The notes below the pieces were generated by a model. It saw only the letters and a list, made by a program, of their open reading frames with translations. It searched no databases and was not told where the DNA came from. Source: Bacillota bacterium (lineage in GTDB: Bacteria > Bacillota > Clostridia > Oscillospirales > Oscillospiraceae). From it: DNA of 7,546 nucleotides. This document shows, piece after piece, positions 1 through 6,254 of the stretch. The DNA lies in assembly GCA_023395775.1 (NCBI GenBank), contig JAEWYA010000196.1, positions 1 through 7,546 of the forward strand, read 5' to 3'. The position numbers were made by a program, and so were the translations under genes. How positions within the stretch are numbered: the stretch's first letter is position 1; each line of letters opens with the position of its first letter.

Positions 1-929
1 ATCTGCTTCAGGGCGGCCCGGCGCTGAGCGCCCGCGTAACCCCGGGCGCTTTTGTCCAGATCGTCCCCGCCCCGGGCGTAGTACAGCTTGCAGTTTTTGT
101 GGTCCCCCACGCACAGGTCCCGCTCCATCTTTTCCAACTGTTCCTTTGGGTACAGAGGCATCCCAAAATAGCTGGCGATATAGACCCGCAGGGCCTCCGC
201 GCTCTGGGCGACGGACATGTCCCCCAGCCGACGCTGCGGGGCGGGACCGCCTTCGCCGGTGAGGTCCCGGCTGTGTTCGCCGAAGCCGTATCCAAAGCCC
301 CGGACGGCGGGCAGACGAACTCGGTTTCCCCGTTGGCTTCCAAAAATGCGGTGTCTCTTCCTGGTGTGCGGCTGATCGGCGGATTTGGATTGGGCGGGGC
401 CTACGGGGACATAGCCGAAATAGGCTGTCAGGACTCCGCAAAGCCGCTCCGCCAGGGCGTCCCCGTCCAGATCGCCGGGCAGGTCCAGCGCGGCCAGAAT
501 TTCCCGGTCCCGGCCTTTCAGCTCCGGGTCCCACCCCAGAATCTCCCGACAGCGGCCGGCGGCGAGAAGGTGGACGGGCCGGTCGGAGGGAAATCGCGTA
601 AATTCCTCCAGCGTTCGCCGCGCGTATCCCTGGCGCAGGGAGGGGAGCGCGGGACGGCGGTCCTTCTCCCGCTGAAACGCCGCGTTTTCAAGCCCCAGCC
701 ATGTCAGCTGCTCATAGAGCTGGCAGTCCACGGACTGTTCAAAGGAAGCCAGCAGCGTCTCCAGCGCCTCATCCCAGTCCCGGCGGACGCAGCCTACTAC
801 CGTATTCCAGTACAGGTCCGCCCGGCCCTCGGCATCGTAGGTCTTCAGGCTCGGTTCGAACTCATATTCCTCCGCCGCAGTCCAGACCTGATTTCTTGCC
901 CGGCGTTTTTCATTTTCCTGAATTTCCAT
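1..929 (-). CDS. N-terminal part of a MoxR-associated protein, probably VWA-domain (left edge truncates it)
   Basis: An uninterrupted minus-strand frame starts at ATG 929-927 and stays open for 309 codons to the window edge. Its ATG overlaps the ATPase stop as ATGA, so the two genes are translationally coupled. The product has a hydrophilic, mostly helical N-terminus (about residues 1-175), a charged Gly/Pro/Arg-rich linker (about 176-236), then a conserved-looking segment SAEALRVYIASYFGMPLY (243-260) followed by C273-x3-H277-x2-C280. There is no signal peptide or membrane helix. In MoxR/CbbQ/NorQ systems the gene directly downstream of the ATPase normally encodes a VWA protein (CbbO, NorD, CoxE types) that carries the target to the ATPase ring. 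The metal-binding VWA domain is normally C-terminal and would lie off the left edge, so this assignment is inferred from context. That it is a real gene is well supported; its function is less certain. Confidence 0.75.
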   Translation of the reverse strand, partial: MEIQENEKRRARNQVWTAAEEYEFEPSLKTYDAEGRADLYWNTVVGCVRRDWDEALETLLASFEQSVDCQLYEQLTWLGLENAAFQREKDRRPALPSLRQGYARRTLEEFTRFPSDRPVHLLAAGRCREILGWDPELKGRDREILAALDLPGDLDGDALAERLCGVLTAYFGYVPVGPAQSKSADQPHTRKRHRIFGSQRGNRVRLPAVRGFGYGFGEHSRDLTGEGGPAPQRRLGDMSVAQSAEALRVYIASYFGMPLYPKEQLEKMERDLCVGDHKNCKLYYARGGDDLDKSARGYAGAQRRAALKQ

Positions 930-1855
930 CAGAACTCAAAGACTTCCCGGCCCGTCAGGTCCTCCGGGATGCGGCCCCCGACCACATCTTCAACCAACTG
1001 GCGCTCAAAATCGTCGAAGCACTTGTTGACGATGCCCAGCTCCAGCGCCCGAACCCCGGGAAGGCCCTGGCGCATCAGGCGTATGGAAGCCAGCAGACCC
1101 CGCAGGTCCAGTGCCTTGGTAGAGATTTCCGCGCTGTCGCACTTTTTGCGGATATCCGTGAACAGGCTCATGAACTGCCGGGCATAAGCCTCCTTCAGCT
1201 CCGGAAATTCCCGGTGCAGCAGCTTCATGAGGTTTTCCTCCGTGATGGGTGGCATGTCGATGACCAAAAAGCGGGAGGCCAGCGCCTCATTCAGGTCCCG
1301 GGTCCCCGCGTAGCCGTAGTTCATGGTGGCGATAAAGCGGGTGGCGTCCGACAGCGGAATGCGGTCGTAACCCGGCACGTCAATGCAGCGGCGGAAGTCC
1401 AGCGTGGCGTGGAGCACGGCCAAAGACTCGTTTTTCGCCATATTGATCTCATCCAAAACGCCGAATCCTCCCTCCAGCGCGCAGCGGGCGATGGGCCCAT
1501 GGCGCAGGGAGACCTCGCCTCCGGAGAGGGTATCCGTCCCGATCAGCGAGGCCGCGTCGGTGTTGATATAGAACGACACGTCCCACTGGGGACGGCCAAA
1601 CAGAGCGGAGAGGTTTTCCGCCAGATCGTTCTTGCCGGTGGCCTTGGGGCCCACCAACAGCAGATGCTCCCCGCTCAAAAGGGCCGAGATCGCCTCCTCC
1701 CACACGTCCCTCCCATAGTAGGGATAGCGGGGCCTGGGAACGCGGTGGGCTACGTTATCCCGCACCGGGGCCTGCTTCACCCTCCAATTTTCCGCCGCGT
1801 TCAGCAGACTTTCATCCACTCCTTCCGTCCGCAAAAATTCGATCAGCTCGCTCAT
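929..1855 (-). CDS. MoxR-type AAA+ ATPase (CbbQ/NirQ/NorQ-like)
   Basis: The 308-residue product is one AAA+ domain plus a C-terminal helical lid, a normal length for the family. Visible motifs are the Walker A loop GPKATGKN (69-76), Walker B VLDEIN (133-138), sensor 1 Asn179 in IATMNYGYAGTRDLNEAL, and the arginine finger region ALASRF (R195). MoxR-family ATPases form hexameric rings in the cytoplasm and, with a VWA partner, remodel or activate metalloenzymes, for example inserting metal or removing inhibitors. Walker A ends in Asn (N76) where Ser or Thr is usual, which could alter Mg-ATP binding or be a trait of this subfamily. The start is set by GGAGG five bases upstream of ATG 1855. The frame stays open for 125 further codons upstream, but that stretch contains the promoter and reads as noncoding. 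The gene overlaps its partner by ATGA and is divergent from the hydrogenase genes. The target is unknown; the hydrogenase is one candidate. Confidence 0.9.
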   Translation of the reverse strand: MSELIEFLRTEGVDESLLNAAENWRVKQAPVRDNVAHRVPRPRYPYYGRDVWEEAISALLSGEHLLLVGPKATGKNDLAENLSALFGRPQWDVSFYINTDAASLIGTDTLSGGEVSLRHGPIARCALEGGFGVLDEINMAKNESLAVLHATLDFRRCIDVPGYDRIPLSDATRFIATMNYGYAGTRDLNEALASRFLVIDMPPITEENLMKLLHREFPELKEAYARQFMSLFTDIRKKCDSAEISTKALDLRGLLASIRLMRQGLPGVRALELGIVNKCFDDFERQLVEDVVGGRIPEDLTGREVFEF

Positions 1856-1860
1856 ATTAT

Positions 1861-1865
1861 CCTCC
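1861..1865 (-). promoter_or_regulatory. Ribosome binding site of the MoxR-type ATPase
   Basis: Read on the minus strand this is GGAGG, followed by the five-base spacer ATAAT and ATG 1855. It fixes the start of the ATPase and excludes the longer upstream reading frame. A 5-bp GC stem with loop CAGA (1877-1890, plus-strand reading) lies just upstream in the same leader. Confidence 0.8.
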
Positions 1866-1916
1866 GTTCCGCAGTCGGCGGCAGACCGCCCGTCCCGCGT
1901 TCTTTTCACTGCCTTC

Positions 1917-1945
1917 GTTATACGCGCGTTTTCCGTATTTGTCAA
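1917..1945 (-). promoter_or_regulatory. Sigma-A promoter of the MoxR/VWA operon
   Basis: On the minus strand the -35 box is a perfect TTGACA (1945-1940). It is separated by 17 bases from the -10 box TATAAC (1922-1917), which matches five of six consensus bases. Transcription should begin near 1910, giving a leader of about 55 bases before the ATPase ATG. Upstream of the -35 box the DNA is AT-rich, possibly an UP element, and the 1971-1990 palindrome lies about 26 bases further out. This is the best promoter match in the window. Confidence 0.8.
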
Positions 1946-1970
1946 ACTTTTCACCAATATTCGCGGCTTT

Positions 1971-1990
1971 TTTAGTGAAATTTCATTAAA
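1971..1990. promoter_or_regulatory. 20-base palindrome, candidate operator between divergent promoters
   Basis: The sequence TTTAGTGAAATTTCATTAAA is a palindrome with a perfect 10-base core, TGAAATTTCA, and outer arms TTTA/TAAA. Only one symmetric pair differs (G against T). Its centre is about 70 bases upstream of the predicted ATPase transcription start and about 50 bases upstream of the candidate hydrogenase start. It therefore sits where a dimeric regulator could influence either side. It does not match the Rex consensus (TTGTTAA-N4-TTAACAA) or a clean FNR/CRP site, so I do not name the regulator. Confidence 0.5.
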
Positions 1991-1995
1991 AACAG

Positions 1996-2024
1996 TTGTT
2001 TCTTCTTCCGGAAAAGAGTAAACT
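1996..2024 (+). promoter_or_regulatory. Candidate promoter of the hydrogenase operon
   Basis: TTGTTT (1996-2001), a 17-base spacer, and TAAACT (2019-2024) form a weak sigma-A match: three of six bases at -35 and four of six at -10. It lies just downstream of the palindrome. A weak core promoter next to a symmetric site would suit activator control. Use of this site would give a leader of about 180 bases. No better match was seen between here and the start codon, but the assignment is tentative. Confidence 0.3.
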
Positions 2025-2210
2025 AACAAGAAGTCCGTATCGGTGGTTGTCCAGCGATTCCGGCATAGGCAATTCATCCCCGCAAGCAAAAAATGTTTGA
2101 ATTCCGCCGCGAAAGCGCCGGTTCTCAAAATAAAATCAGCAAGCAGACGTCGGCAAAGGAAACTGACAAAGGAAGATTGCCAGAATTGAAAAGAAGGAGT
2201 GATAGGAATC
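2025..2210 (+). other. Untranslated leader before the hydrogenase operon
   Basis: This is the right half of the 355-base divergent gap. I see no credible open frame and no recognised riboswitch motif. One compact hairpin is visible at 2105-2122: CCGCCGC, a GAAA tetraloop and GCGCCGG, pairing apart from one C-C mismatch. The stretch from 2123 to the ribosome binding site is purine- and A-rich, typical of an unstructured leader. Confidence 0.4.
2194..2199 (+). promoter_or_regulatory. Ribosome binding site deciding the start of the NAD(P)H subunit
   Basis: AAGGAG lies 11 bases before ATG 2211, a slightly long spacing. An in-frame GTG at 2199 would extend the protein by four residues, but it overlaps this site and so cannot be served by it. 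ATG 2211 is therefore preferred. Confidence 0.65.
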
Positions 2211-4049
2211 ATGAGCAGGCTTGATATCAAAACACCCAGTCAGGCTCAGGCCGTGGTCGACCAGCTTTACCGCGGCGTGGAGCGCCGCATCGCGGCCAGC
2301 CCTCCGGGTCTGTGCCCCATTGACATGGCGCTGAATTTTTTGAATCTCTGCCACGCCCAGACCTGCGGCAAATGCGTCCCTTGCCGCATCGGGCTGGGAC
2401 AGCTGTCCAACATGCTGCAGGCGGTTCTGGACGGAGAGGCAGAGCTGCGCACCATTCACCGCATTGAGATGACGGCTCAGGCCATCGTGGACACCGCCGA
2501 CTGCGCCATCGGCATCAACGCAGCGCAGCTCGTCCTGATGGGTCTGAAGGGTTTCCGGGATGACTACGAGGAGCACATCCTCCGTCACCGGTGCCTGGGC
2601 GGTCTGAAAAACCCGGTGCCCTGTGTGGCCCTGTGTCCCGCGGGGGTGGATATCCCCGGCTACATTGCCTTGATCAACTCCGGACGGTATGATGACGCAG
2701 TAAAGCTCATCCGAAAGGACAATCCTTTCCCAACCGCCTGCGCGTACATCTGTGAGCACCCCTGCGAGGCCCGTTGCCGCCGGAACATGGTGGACGACCC
2801 GCTGAATATCCGAGGCCTTAAGCGGTATGCCGTGGACCACGCGGGAGACGTGCCTCAGCCTTCCTGCGCCCCTGCCACCGGAAAGACCGTGGCCGTGGTG
2901 GGCGGCGGCCCCGGCGGACTCTCGGCGGCCTATTACCTGTCGTTAATGGGCCACAGGGTCACCGTGTTTGAAAAGCAGAAGCTGCTGGGCGGTATGCTGC
3001 GCTACGGCATCCCCAGCTACCGTTTCCCCCGGGAGAAGCTGGATGCAGAGATCGCCTCCATCCTGTCCCTGGGCATTGAGGTCCATACGGGGGTAGACGT
3101 GGGAACCGAACCCTCACTGGACGATCTCAGAAAGCAGTTTGACTGTCTGTACCTCTCCGTGGGCGCCCATACCGACAAAAAGACGGGCATTCCCGGCGAG
3201 GACAGCCACGGCGTGGTCTCTGCGGTGGAGATGCTCCGCCACATCGGCGACGGCGAGCTGCCCGACTTTACCGGCATGAACGTAGTGGTGATCGGCGGCG
3301 GCAACGTGGCCATGGACGTGACCCGTTCCGCCATCCGCCTGGGGGCTAAAAAGGTCTCCTGCGTATACCGCCGCCGTCAGGCGGACATGACCGCCCAGCC
3401 GGAGGAAATTGAGGGCGCTATCGCCGAGGGCGCGGAGGTTCTGACTCTGGAGGCTCCGCTGAAAATTGAGTCCAGCGAGGACGGCCATGTGACCGCTCTT
3501 TGGACAAGACCGCAGATCATCGGTGAAGTGGACGCCATGGGCCGTCCACGGCCCAACAACGCCGCCGTGGAATCCAGGCGTATTCCCGCCGACATCGTCA
3601 TCGTCGCCATCGGGCAGGGCATCGAGACTCATGGCTTTGAGCAAAGCGGCGTAAAAATTCAGCGCGGCGGCACCGTGCTGGCCAACGCCAGCACGCAGCT
3701 GCCGGATGTGGAGGGCGTGTTCGCCGGAGGGGACTGCGTCACCGGCCCCGCCACGGTCATTCGCGCCATTGCCGCGGGCAAGGTGGCCGCAGCCAACATC
3801 GACGAGTATCTGGGCTTTAACCATGAGATCGTGACGGATGTCCAGATTCCGACGCCGGACCTTTCCGACCTGTGTCCCCGGGGCCGAATCAATACCAGTG
3901 AGCGGGACGCCAGCGAGCGCAAAGGCGATTTCCAGTGCATCGAGTGCGGCTTTACCGACGAGGAAGCCCAGAAGGAGTCCTCCCGGTGTCTGCGCTGCGA
4001 TCACTTCGGGTATGGAATCTTCAAGGGAGGACGTGTGGAAAAATGGTAA
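2211..4049 (+). CDS. NuoF C-terminal domain fused to GltD/NfnL-like NAD(P)H oxidoreductase, electron-input subunit of [FeFe] hydrogenase
   Basis: This is a cytoplasmic 612-residue flavo-iron-sulfur protein. Residues about 1-125 resemble only the C-terminal iron-sulfur domain of NuoF/HydB, with C52-x2-C55-x2-C58 and C98 as [4Fe-4S] ligands. The FMN/NADH domain of NuoF is absent. Residues about 126-540 are GltD/NfnL-like: N-terminal cysteines C128, C138, C142, C177, C181, C185 and C189 for two clusters, an FAD Rossmann loop VVGGGPGG (229-236), and a second dinucleotide fold VVVIGGGNVAMD (358-369) followed by VYRRR for NAD(P)H. A late FAD-contact segment GVFAGGDCVTGPATVIRAI spans 502-520. The tail adds C576-x2-C579 and C593-x2-C596. 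It probably passes electrons between NAD(P)H and the hydrogenase encoded immediately downstream, whose start overlaps this gene by 7 bases. No GltB glutamate synthase large subunit is visible, so glutamate synthase is unlikely. Cofactor preference (NADH or NADPH) and reaction direction cannot be read from the sequence. Confidence 0.9.
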   Translation: MSRLDIKTPSQAQAVVDQLYRGVERRIAASPPGLCPIDMALNFLNLCHAQTCGKCVPCRIGLGQLSNMLQAVLDGEAELRTIHRIEMTAQAIVDTADCAIGINAAQLVLMGLKGFRDDYEEHILRHRCLGGLKNPVPCVALCPAGVDIPGYIALINSGRYDDAVKLIRKDNPFPTACAYICEHPCEARCRRNMVDDPLNIRGLKRYAVDHAGDVPQPSCAPATGKTVAVVGGGPGGLSAAYYLSLMGHRVTVFEKQKLLGGMLRYGIPSYRFPREKLDAEIASILSLGIEVHTGVDVGTEPSLDDLRKQFDCLYLSVGAHTDKKTGIPGEDSHGVVSAVEMLRHIGDGELPDFTGMNVVVIGGGNVAMDVTRSAIRLGAKKVSCVYRRRQADMTAQPEEIEGAIAEGAEVLTLEAPLKIESSEDGHVTALWTRPQIIGEVDAMGRPRPNNAAVESRRIPADIVIVAIGQGIETHGFEQSGVKIQRGGTVLANASTQLPDVEGVFAGGDCVTGPATVIRAIAAGKVAAANIDEYLGFNHEIVTDVQIPTPDLSDLCPRGRINTSERDASERKGDFQCIECGFTDEEAQKESSRCLRCDHFGYGIFKGGRVEKW

Positions 4050-5785
4050 ACATCGAAATAAACGGAAAAACCCTCTCTGTCCCTGAGGGCTCCACGATTC
4101 TGAGCGCCGCACAGCACGCGGGCATCCCCATCCCCCACCTGTGCTTTTTGAAGGGCATCAACGAGATCGCCGCCTGCCGCATCTGTGTGGTGGAGCTGGA
4201 GGGCACCCAGCGGCTGATTCCCGCCTGCAATACCCAGGTGGAGGAGGGCATGGTCATCCGAACCAACAGCCCCCGCGTCCGCTCCGCCCGCCGGACAAAC
4301 CTGCGTCTCATTCTCTCGGAGCACAACTCCACCTGCACCACCTGCATCCGCAGCGGAAACTGCGCCCTGCAGACTCTGTCCCACGATTTGAACATCCACT
4401 ACCAGCCCTATCGGCTTCAGCCGGAAAAGTCCCGGGTGGATCTGGAGGCTCCGGTAGTCCGGGAGGCCAGCAAGTGCATCAAGTGCATGCGCTGCGTCCA
4501 GGTCTGCGACAAGATACAGGGTATGCATATCTGGGACGTGGCGGGGACCGGCTCCCGCACCACGGTGGACGTCAGCTTCAACCGTCTGCTGAAAAACACA
4601 GACTGCACCTTCTGCGGTCAATGCGTCACCCACTGCCCCACCGGCGCCCTCACCGTCCGGGACGACAGCAACACGGTCCTGCGGGCGCTGGCGGACCCGG
4701 AGATCACAACGGTGATTCAGGTGGCCCCGGCCGTACGGGTGGCCTGGGCGGAGGCGTTCAGTCTCTCTCCCAAATTTGCCACCGCCGGGCGCATGGCGGC
4801 GGCTCTGCGCCGCATGGGCTTCGATTACATCTTCGACACAAACTTCACCGCTGACCTCACCATTATGGAGGAGGGCAGCGAGTTTTTGGAGCGGTTCACT
4901 CACCGGGGCAAATACCGCTGGCCCATGTTCACCTCCTGCTGTCCCGGCTGGGTCCGATTTGTAAAGTCCCAGTTCCCGGCCTATACGGAGTGTCTCTCCA
5001 CCGCCAAATCCCCCCAGCAGATGTTCGGCGCGATCGCCAAGAGCTATTTCGCGGAGAAGCAGGGCATCGACCCACACAAGATGTTCGTTGTGTCCATTAT
5101 GCCCTGTTCCGCCAAAAAGGCTGAGTGCGAGCTGCCTACCATGAAGGATGCCTGCGGCGATCCGGATGTGGACGCGGTGCTGACCACCCGCGAGATGGTG
5201 CGCCTCCTGCGCAGTGACTGCATCGTCCCCACCGACCTTCCGGAGGAGCCGTTCGACAGTCCTCTTGGCTCCGGTACCGGCGCAGCAGTGATCTTCGGCG
5301 CCTCCGGCGGCGTGATGGACGCGGCGCTCCGCTCCGCCTACTATCTCGCCACCAGCAAGAATCCGAAGCCGGACGCCTTTGCCGCCGTCCGGGGCGACAA
5401 TCCATGGAAGGAGGCTTCTTTTGCCATCCCCGGTGCGGGAACGGTCCGGGTGGCGGTGGTTAGCAGTCTCTCCAGCACCCGGGCGCTGATGGAGGCGCTG
5501 GAGGCCGGCACCGTGGATTATGATTTCGTGGAGGTCATGGCCTGTCCCGGCGGCTGCGCCGGCGGCGGCGGACAACCCATCCACGACGGTGTGGAAATGG
5601 CCGAGGAGCGGGGCGAGCTTCTCTGGGATCTGGATGCCAAGAGCAAAATTCGCTTCTCGCACGAGAATCCGGACATCAAGACGCTGTACAGCGAGTATCT
5701 CAAAGAACCGCTGGGCAAAAAATCCCACCACCTGCTCCATACCAACCACACCGCCTGGTCTGTTCCTTCAAAAGAAAACACATAA
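4043..5785 (+). CDS. hydA: [FeFe] hydrogenase, catalytic subunit with full accessory cluster set
   Basis: This 580-residue protein interconverts H2 with protons and electrons. From the N-terminus it shows a [2Fe-2S] ferredoxin domain (C34, C45, C48, C62) and a His-Cys cluster (H94, C98, C101, C107). Two [4Fe-4S] clusters follow (C145, C148, C151, C155 and C188, C191, C194, C198). The H-cluster domain has TSCCPGW (297-303), MPCSAKKAE (353-361) and EVMACPGGCAGGGGQP (497-512). Predicted H-cluster ligands are C300, C355, C501 and C505, with C299 as the proton-relay cysteine. The order and spacing closely match clostridial hydrogenase CpI, and no key residue is missing. The start ATG 4043 overlaps the upstream gene (ATGGTAA) and has AGGGAGG at 4024-4030, so translation is probably coupled. 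The ferredoxin/His-Cys N-terminus is homologous to NuoG and offers a docking face for the NuoF-like domain of the partner. The HydE, HydF and HydG maturases needed for the H-cluster are not in the window. Confidence 0.96.
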   Translation: MVNIEINGKTLSVPEGSTILSAAQHAGIPIPHLCFLKGINEIAACRICVVELEGTQRLIPACNTQVEEGMVIRTNSPRVRSARRTNLRLILSEHNSTCTTCIRSGNCALQTLSHDLNIHYQPYRLQPEKSRVDLEAPVVREASKCIKCMRCVQVCDKIQGMHIWDVAGTGSRTTVDVSFNRLLKNTDCTFCGQCVTHCPTGALTVRDDSNTVLRALADPEITTVIQVAPAVRVAWAEAFSLSPKFATAGRMAAALRRMGFDYIFDTNFTADLTIMEEGSEFLERFTHRGKYRWPMFTSCCPGWVRFVKSQFPAYTECLSTAKSPQQMFGAIAKSYFAEKQGIDPHKMFVVSIMPCSAKKAECELPTMKDACGDPDVDAVLTTREMVRLLRSDCIVPTDLPEEPFDSPLGSGTGAAVIFGASGGVMDAALRSAYYLATSKNPKPDAFAAVRGDNPWKEASFAIPGAGTVRVAVVSSLSSTRALMEALEAGTVDYDFVEVMACPGGCAGGGGQPIHDGVEMAEERGELLWDLDAKSKIRFSHENPDIKTLYSEYLKEPLGKKSHHLLHTNHTAWSVPSKENT

Positions 5786-5788
5786 GGC

Positions 5789-5817
5789 TTGAAATTTGTC
5801 TTCAGATGAAGTACCAT
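5789..5817 (+). promoter_or_regulatory. Possible weak promoter ahead of ridA
   Basis: TTGAAA (5789-5794), a 17-base spacer and TACCAT (5812-5817) match five of six and four of six consensus bases. It fits in the 68-base gap after the hydrogenase gene and could let ridA be expressed separately. Read-through from the hydrogenase operon is equally plausible because no terminator is seen in this gap. Confidence 0.3.
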
Positions 5818-5853
5818 CAGAGCAACCAGAACGATTGAAAGGAGTCTTCTCAT

Positions 5854-6225
5854 ATGAAACTCGTCCATACAGAAAATGCCCCCGCCGCCATCGGCCCCTA
5901 TTCCCAGGGATACATTTCAAACGGCTTCTTCTTTACCTCCGGGCAGGTGGCCCTGGATCCCGGTACCGGCGCGGCTGTTGGCACGGATATCAACGGCCAG
6001 ACCGAGCAGGTCATGAAAAACCTGAGCGCTCTGCTGTCTGCCGCGGGTACCGATTTCACCCACGTGGTGAAGACCACCTGCTTCCTTGCGGACATGGGAG
6101 ACTTCGCCGCATTTAATGAGATCTACGGCAAGTATTTTACCGGTAAGCCCGCCAGGTCCTGCGTGGCGGTAAAGACGCTTCCCAAGAACCTGCTGGTGGA
6201 GGTCGAGCTGATCGCGGAGGTCTGA
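5854..6225 (+). CDS. ridA: RidA/YjgF-family 2-iminobutanoate/2-iminopropanoate deaminase
   Basis: The 123-residue product is full length for RidA, a cytoplasmic trimer. It hydrolyses reactive enamine/imine intermediates released by pyridoxal-phosphate enzymes such as serine and threonine dehydratases, protecting other PLP enzymes from 2-aminoacrylate. Recognisable segments are APAAIGPYSQGY (9-20) with Tyr17, FFFTSGQVALDP (25-36), KTTCFLADMGDFAAFNEIY (73-91) and the C-terminal signature KPARSCVAVKTLPKNLLVEVE (98-118, abbreviated family block). R101 corresponds to the catalytic arginine (R105 in E. coli) that binds the substrate carboxylate, with C103 and E116 nearby. AAAGGAG lies nine bases before ATG 5854. 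The gene sits 68 bases after the hydrogenase and upstream of dsdA, whose product is a classic source of the RidA substrate. A strong hairpin follows the stop codon, so ridA ends either its own transcript or the hydrogenase transcript. Confidence 0.95.
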   Translation: MKLVHTENAPAAIGPYSQGYISNGFFFTSGQVALDPGTGAAVGTDINGQTEQVMKNLSALLSAAGTDFTHVVKTTCFLADMGDFAAFNEIYGKYFTGKPARSCVAVKTLPKNLLVEVELIAEV

Positions 6226-6254
6226 GCGCCTTCCAAACCATCCAAATATTAAAC

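Noticed and set aside
99..1975. Long plus-strand open frames across 99-1187 and 701-1975
   Set aside because: They lie antisense to the ATPase and its partner, show no recognisable domains, and have Pro/Arg/Gly/Gln-rich compositions typical of shadow frames.
1856..2230. Upstream extension of the ATPase reading frame by 125 codons
   Set aside because: It spans the sigma-A promoter and the palindrome, has no ribosome binding site of note, and its translation looks like noncoding AT-rich DNA. ATG 1855 has an ideal GGAGG.
2211..4049. Glutamate synthase small subunit (gltD) as the product name
   Set aside because: The protein carries a NuoF-type iron-sulfur domain at its N-terminus, overlaps a hydrogenase gene, and no gltB large subunit is present.
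4001..5749. Long minus-strand open frame of 582 codons opposite the hydrogenase gene
   Set aside because: It is an antisense shadow produced by GC-rich codon bias; the plus strand encodes an unmistakable [FeFe] hydrogenase.
4043..5785. NuoG or formate dehydrogenase-type subunit
   Set aside because: The N-terminus is shared with NuoG, but all three H-cluster motifs are intact, which settles it as an [FeFe] hydrogenase.
5790..5811. Second copy of the palindromic operator upstream of ridA (TGAAATTT followed by CTTCAGATGAAG)
   Set aside because: Only eight bases of the core match and the outer arms do not. The adjacent CTTCA/TGAAG repeat has a two-base loop. Too weak to call.
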